Source: Methanocorpusculum sp. (lineage in GTDB: Archaea > Halobacteriota > Methanomicrobia > Methanomicrobiales > Methanocorpusculaceae). From it: a DNA stretch of 64,000 bases. The stretch is taken from NCBI GenBank assembly GCA_029987235.1, contig DALTWF010000004.1, positions 1 to 64,000 of the forward strand, in the 5' to 3' direction. The notes beneath the pieces were generated by a model. The model was not told the DNA's origin and did no database searches. It saw only the letters and a list, made by a program, of their open reading frames with translations. Below, piece by piece: positions 60,069 to 64,000 of this stretch. The position numbers and the translations under genes are program-made. Each line of letters begins with the position of its first letter. Positions within the stretch are counted from its first letter, which is position 1.

Positions 60069-60842
60069 ATGTCTCAAAAACTGTTGGTAAAAGATGTAAT
60101 GTCCAAACCTGTCTCGATTGCCAAATCCGCCCTTATTCCGGAAGCACTTGCAAAGATGCTTGAAGCCGGAATCGACCCGATTGTAGTTACTAACGACCAT
60201 GTTGTTGTCGGTACCGCATCCCGCCGCACCATTGCGGAAAAGATGGGCAGCAAAAAAACAGGAAATATCCCGGCATCGCAGATTCGTGTTGCGACCGTAA
60301 CCAAAGAGGACTTTACGTCGGTTTATCAGGACCAGGATGTGGAGATTCTTATTCCGCTCCTGCAGAGATACAAGATTGTTGTTGTATGGGATGAGGAACA
60401 CCGGCTTATCGGTCAGGTTACCAAAGGAGACCTGTTAAAGATAATGGCACCGGAAGGCAAACTGGAAAACCTCATCGAACTTGCGCCCCGCATCACCCCT
60501 GAAGACCGCGTTGTGCAGATTCACCGCCGCATGACAAACAACGGTTCAACCCGCTTTATTGTCATGGATAATAACAAGGCAATCGGTATTGTCACAGAAA
60601 CTGACGTTGCAAAGGTGCTTGTAAAGATGAAAAGCGATATCGACAAGCACTTTGAAAATGCACTCAGAAATGTGGTAGCAGCAGATATCATGTCAAGCCC
60701 GGTCATGAGTGTGAATGTTGCAACACCGGTAGCCGAGGTCGTTTCGCTTATGACAAAGAAGAATATCAGTACTGTACCGGTGGAAGAAGACGGTAAAATT
60801 ATTGGTCTTGTTACCCGGAAATCACTGGTGAATGCCCTGTAA
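60069..60842 (+). CDS. four-CBS-domain protein
   Basis: A 257-residue protein with four CBS motifs, at about residues 7, 78, 145 and 205 (VKDVMSKPVSIA, then the diverged VATVTKEDFTSV, RITPEDRVVQIH and ADIMSSPVMSVN). It is more diverged than its upstream neighbour. Start ATG follows CGGAGGATAAAAACT, a good ribosome site. No enzymatic domain is seen. The two CBS proteins could form mixed dimers or regulate a nearby enzyme or channel, but no target is apparent. Confidence 0.9.
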   Translation: MSQKLLVKDVMSKPVSIAKSALIPEALAKMLEAGIDPIVVTNDHVVVGTASRRTIAEKMGSKKTGNIPASQIRVATVTKEDFTSVYQDQDVEILIPLLQRYKIVVVWDEEHRLIGQVTKGDLLKIMAPEGKLENLIELAPRITPEDRVVQIHRRMTNNGSTRFIVMDNNKAIGIVTETDVAKVLVKMKSDIDKHFENALRNVVAADIMSSPVMSVNVATPVAEVVSLMTKKNISTVPVEEDGKIIGLVTRKSLVNAL

Positions 60843-60871
60843 GGGCATCCCTGTTTTTTTCTTTTTTTTTT
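60832..60871 (+). terminator. hairpin and T-tract terminator after the CBS genes
   Basis: ATGCCCT-GTA-AGGGCAT, a 7-bp stem with a 3-nt loop, includes the stop codon of the second CBS gene. Two T runs (60854-60860 and 60862-60871) follow. This is a compact terminator of the intrinsic type. Confidence 0.65.
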
Positions 60872-60931
60872 CACTCCTGTTTTCCCGCCCCCTGAAAAAA
60901 AATATACCTTATTACATGCAACATATATGGC

Positions 60932-61612
60932 ATGAAATTAGTTTACACTGGTAAGACTAAGGACGTATTTGCGCTTGATAACGGAAACTATCTCCTGCAG
61001 TTTAAAGACGACTGCACCGGCGCAGACGGCGTTTTTGACCCGGGCATGAACACAGTCGGTCTGAAAATCGAAGGCGCCGGTCGCGCAGGTCTTCGCTTAA
61101 CCAAATACTTCATGGATATCTTAAATGCAAAGGGCATCAAGACCCACTTTATAGACGCTGATATTGAAAATGCAACCATGACTGTAATTCCGGCACAGAC
61201 CTTCGGCAAGGGCCTTGAAGTCATCTGCCGCTTCCGTGCGGTAGGCAGTTTCTACAGAAGATACGGCGACTATGTCAAAGAGGGCGCAGAACTTCCGGCA
61301 TTTGTTGAGACCACCTTCAAAGACGATGCACGTGAAGACCCCCCTGTAACTAAAGACGCACTTGAATGCCTTGGTGTCATGACCGGTGCAGAATATGAAG
61401 ACCTGAAGGCAGAAACCAAAAAGATTGCAACCATCATGAAAGACACCCTCAAAGAAAAAGGAATCGACCTCTACGATATCAAATTCGAGTTCGGAAAAGT
61501 AGACGGCAAAGTCATCTTAATCGATGAAATCTCCGGTGGAAACATGCGCGCCTACAAAGACGGCAAATATTTAATGCCGCTTGAACTTACCAAACTTGTC
61601 CTCGGGGACTAA
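60932..61612 (+). CDS. purC: SAICAR synthetase
   Basis: A 226-residue enzyme joining aspartate to CAIR in purine synthesis. The chain starts LVYTGKTKDVFAL (the Gly-rich YxGKTK motif), and further hallmarks are the VICRFRAVGSFYRRYG stretch at about 95-110 and LIDEISGGNMR near residue 190. It is a single gene with its own promoter; AAAAATATACCTTA (about 60897-60910) lies 22-35 bp before the start. The usual bacterial form is of similar size. T-rich sequence follows the stop. Confidence 0.95.
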   Translation: MKLVYTGKTKDVFALDNGNYLLQFKDDCTGADGVFDPGMNTVGLKIEGAGRAGLRLTKYFMDILNAKGIKTHFIDADIENATMTVIPAQTFGKGLEVICRFRAVGSFYRRYGDYVKEGAELPAFVETTFKDDAREDPPVTKDALECLGVMTGAEYEDLKAETKKIATIMKDTLKEKGIDLYDIKFEFGKVDGKVILIDEISGGNMRAYKDGKYLMPLELTKLVLGD

Positions 61613-61631
61613 GTTTACTTTTTTTTCTTAT

Positions 61632-62444
61632 TCAAAGCAATCCGTCGATTATTTTCTCAACGTCGCTGATATCGTTGATAATATAATCCGCAGTTGCGCG
61701 CAGAATCTCAGGTTTGTCCCCGCCCTGCTGCACGGTTAATACCGATACATCCGCCTCGCGCATGGCGGATAAATCGTTAATGCCATCGCCTACCATTAAA
61801 ACAACATCATATTCGCCTTTCAATGACTGAACAACCTGCGCCTTGGTGACCGGGGTTGCAACTCCGTGCACACGGTTGCGCGGAATGCCGATTTTGTCTG
61901 CAACCATCTCCAGTTTTTCCGTTCTGTCTCCTGATGCAATAAAAACCGCCACGCCTTTTTTGTGCAGCGAGGAGATAAGCTTTCGCACACCCGGAAACGG
62001 GTGACCTGCCGATGCTATCGCAAACTCGATTTTACCGCACCGGGTATTGACAATGATACCTGCATTTAAGGCAAACAGCCCGAACTCCCGCGATGCATTT
62101 TCTTTGCAGACCGAAACAACCTTCTGCACGTCAGCCATTTTACATCCATTGTCATATTCCAAAATACGCCCGACCGCATCCGCATCAATAATTTTGCGCC
62201 CGCAGGAGATGCCGAATGTTACTCTATGCTCTTTCATGTAGGAGGAAAGCGTCTGCTCCGCAGGGGCTTCAAGGACCTCGGATGAACTGATATTGATTAA
62301 AACAAGTATTCTGTCTTCATCGTCAAAGGTAAGCGTTGTTGTTTCAACACTGTCGGGAAGAAGCGTATGGTTTTTTATCTGTATAACCGAACGGTTGGTT
62401 TTGAGAAGCGTGCCCGCACTGTCAAAAACTACAGCTGTGCTCAT
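61632..62444 (-). CDS. HAD-family phosphatase
   Basis: A 270-residue HAD hydrolase. Motif I is VFDSAGTLLK, where the second Asp is replaced by Ala-Gly, which resembles P-type-ATPase-like archaeal HADs; motif II has ASGDRTEK and motif IV is VGDGINDLSAM. It would hydrolyse a phosphate ester; the substrate is unknown. The long insert between motif I and motif II (about residues 30-160) is unusual and might form a cap domain. It converges on purC, 19 bp apart. Confidence 0.8.
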   Translation of the reverse strand: MSTAVVFDSAGTLLKTNRSVIQIKNHTLLPDSVETTTLTFDDEDRILVLINISSSEVLEAPAEQTLSSYMKEHRVTFGISCGRKIIDADAVGRILEYDNGCKMADVQKVVSVCKENASREFGLFALNAGIIVNTRCGKIEFAIASAGHPFPGVRKLISSLHKKGVAVFIASGDRTEKLEMVADKIGIPRNRVHGVATPVTKAQVVQSLKGEYDVVLMVGDGINDLSAMREADVSVLTVQQGGDKPEILRATADYIINDISDVEKIIDGLL

Positions 62445-62564
62445 ACATGGTAATTAGTGTGAAAAGAATATAAAATTTCCCTGTAAAACGGTATCAACCG
62501 AAAGACTCGGGCATACAATGTTTAATATCAGATAAAAACCATTTTTTATGTACAGAAGTTCCGC

Positions 62565-63758
62565 ATGAAAATTGATCTGACCGGCTTCATGGAGTCCCTG
62601 TCCGTTGCCATGGACTATGTAGAAGCAGAAATCCTCAATATCGCACCCTATCACGGCAAACGGGTTGCAGCAATAGCAAACCTGCTTGGAAAAACGGCAG
62701 GAGTAAGCGACGAAACGCTCACATCCTTTACGATAACCGGTATGTTTCATGACTGTGCACTGACCGAATATTTCAGAGACGAATTCGGACACGGGGATGC
62801 CGTAACAGAACGCAATATGACCGCCCACTGCATTGCAGGCGAAAGAATTCTTTGCAGACTTCCGTTTTATGAAAACGTAAAGACAGCAGTACTTTATCAC
62901 CATGAACGTGCAGACGGAAACGGAGCATTTGGCAAAAAATCATCGGAAACACCCCTGTTTGGAAGGCTGCTGCATTTTGCAGACAGCGTTGATGTCTTTT
63001 TCTCCCAGAAACCAATGACACATAAACGATATCAGAGCCTTCTTTCCTGGGTAAAAAACGAGTCGGGAATAATGCTTGACAAACAAAGCGCCGACCTCTT
63101 TTTAAGCGCTGTTTCTGAAGAGTTCTTCGAAAATCTCAGAGATGAAAACATCGCCGGATATCTGCATGAAAATCTGCTACATACGATGACCGAAGTATCC
63201 CCTGCATCACTTCGGGAAATCTCCGCTGTTTTTGGTATTATTACCGATTACAAATCAAGGTTTACGAAAAACCATTCGCTTGGCGTTGCGGAAAAAGCCT
63301 CTTTCCTTGGAAAATCCCTCGGATATGATGTCGAAACCTGCGACAAACTCTATGTTGCAGGAGCTTTGCATGATGTGGGAAAACTGATGATTTCAAACGA
63401 CATCCTGGAAAAACCCGGCCGCCTTTCCGATGATGAATTCAGAAAAATCAAAAACCATGCGGAAGGAACCTGGATTCTCCTAAAAGATGTGAAAGGGCTG
63501 GAAGAAATTGCACGCTGGGCAGCACATCATCACGAAAAACTCAACGGAACAGGCTACCCGTTCGGTCTCAAAGCAGAGGAACTTGACATCTTTGAACGCA
63601 TAATATGCATCATTGACATCTATCAGGCCCTTGTTGAAAAACGCCCGTACAAAGAAGGCAAAAGTCATGCAGAAGCGGTTGCAATTCTGAAGGAAATGGC
63701 AGACAATGGCGAAATTGACAGAAAAATTCTTGAAGACGTAAACAGGGTTTTTGCCTGA
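62565..63758 (+). CDS. tandem HD-GYP phosphohydrolase
   Basis: A 397-residue soluble protein with two HD domains. The N-terminal one (residues 20-185) is degenerate: FHDCAL holds the HD pair, but the later HHERADGNGAFG lacks the GYP. The C-terminal one has the complete set: HDVGKLMI (about 269), H in KIKNHAEG, HHEKLNGTGYP (about 321-331). HD-GYP enzymes degrade c-di-GMP, but other 3'-5' cyclic dinucleotides or nucleotides are possible. It stands alone 9 kb from the GGDEF-HD-GYP protein. Upstream A/T-rich TTTAATATCA (about 62520-62529) is a possible promoter. Confidence 0.85.
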   Translation: MKIDLTGFMESLSVAMDYVEAEILNIAPYHGKRVAAIANLLGKTAGVSDETLTSFTITGMFHDCALTEYFRDEFGHGDAVTERNMTAHCIAGERILCRLPFYENVKTAVLYHHERADGNGAFGKKSSETPLFGRLLHFADSVDVFFSQKPMTHKRYQSLLSWVKNESGIMLDKQSADLFLSAVSEEFFENLRDENIAGYLHENLLHTMTEVSPASLREISAVFGIITDYKSRFTKNHSLGVAEKASFLGKSLGYDVETCDKLYVAGALHDVGKLMISNDILEKPGRLSDDEFRKIKNHAEGTWILLKDVKGLEEIARWAAHHHEKLNGTGYPFGLKAEELDIFERIICIIDIYQALVEKRPYKEGKSHAEAVAILKEMADNGEIDRKILEDVNRVFA

Positions 63759-63768
63759 AAAAAAATAT

Positions 63769-64000
63769 TTATTCCTTCTTTTCCATCCTGCGCAGCTCGC
63801 AGACGCCTGATACAAAGCGCTGTACTGCCGTAATATGACCAAGGACACCATAGATAACTAAAAGCCATCCGAGGAAGGAAAGACCGCACAGTACATTTGC
63901 CGGATAAACAAACTCCGCGATACCGAAGACTATTAAAAGAATCAGCCGGTCTGCACGTCCTAAAACACCGCCGTAGTTGCGCTTTAAACCAACCGCCTGC
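63769..64000 (-). CDS. CDP-alcohol phosphatidyltransferase, C-terminal part
   Basis: The last 77 codons of a gene that begins beyond the window. It shows GRADRLILLI, the end of the family's signature as seen in archaetidylinositol-phosphate synthases, and then two membrane segments (LIVFGIAEFVYPANVLCGL and FLGWLLVIYGVLGHI) and a basic tail. Such enzymes attach polar head groups to CDP-archaeol. The missing first part should carry the D-x2-D-G-x2-A-R site. The stop at 63769 converges with the HD-GYP gene, 10 bp apart. Confidence 0.75.
   Translation of the reverse strand, partial: QAVGLKRNYGGVLGRADRLILLIVFGIAEFVYPANVLCGLSFLGWLLVIYGVLGHITAVQRFVSGVCELRRMEKKE

Noticed and set aside
1..64000. CRISPR array, insertion sequence or integrated virus
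   Set aside because: I saw no regularly spaced repeats, no transposase or integrase and no terminal repeats. The gene content is mostly core.

Overview
The window looks like chromosomal DNA of a hydrogenotrophic methanogenic archaeon, most likely of the order Methanomicrobiales (a Methanocorpusculum-like genome is my guess, with low confidence). The marker genes are formylmethanofuran:H4MPT formyltransferase (ftr), phosphoseryl-tRNA synthetase (sepS), archaeosine enzymes (tgtA, arcS), a complete A1AO ATP synthase operon, the archaeal RNA polymerase subunit L, aIF2-beta, ribosomal protein S17e, LonB, Nob1, NreA, Taw1, archaeal RNase P RNA and the YcaO/TfuA pair linked to methyl-coenzyme M reductase. 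I saw no tRNA, rRNA, insertion sequence, prophage or CRISPR array.

Layout. 1-2.9 kb: a partial gene, a secreted hypothetical protein, a DUF373 membrane protein and a COG1340 coiled-coil protein. 3.1-6.4 kb: tldD-tldE and a phosphoesterase. 6.5-10.1 kb: tgtA-arcS with an AMMECR1 gene. 10.2-13.5 kb: a Bcr/CflA exporter, an Hjc/RecU-like nuclease, a BofA-family protein and a DUF92 protein. 13.6-16.5 kb: a sepS-fumarase operon. 17-21 kb: an adenosylhomocysteinase-family gene and a ycaO-tfuA-thiF-type operon. 21.6-31.6 kb: SIMPL, nreA, acyl-CoA ligase, aIF2-beta, MATE and SEL1 genes, an HD-ThiN-S17e operon, RNase P RNA and an MBL-fold gene. 31.7-35.5 kb: pgk, glmM, a CYTH gene and a lipoprotein. 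35.8-44.1 kb: atpHIKECFABD. 44.3-49.4 kb: rpoL-taw1, lonB, and prs-nob1.

About 49.4-57 kb is the least ordinary part. It holds several tiny ORFs, a SIMPL-HIRAN pair, a six-TM GGDEF-REC-HD-GYP protein followed by an HPt protein, and then a compact cassette of a stand-alone amino-acid-type adenylation enzyme, a formyltransferase and a discrete acyl carrier protein. A perfect 24-bp palindrome lies just before the carrier gene. A second, tandem HD-GYP protein lies at 62.6-63.8 kb. Between them are ftr, a RecA/KaiC-like protein with a degenerate P-loop, two four-CBS proteins, purC and a HAD phosphatase. The window ends inside a CDP-alcohol phosphatidyltransferase gene.

The best candidates for undescribed biology are the adenylation-formyltransferase-carrier cassette and the neighbouring cyclic-dinucleotide/phosphorelay proteins. 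Two unassigned structured elements of about 80 nt (28575-28652 and 35752-35830) and several operator-like inverted repeats in divergent promoter regions also merit attention. Functional calls rest on motifs and family resemblance read by eye; no database search was run.
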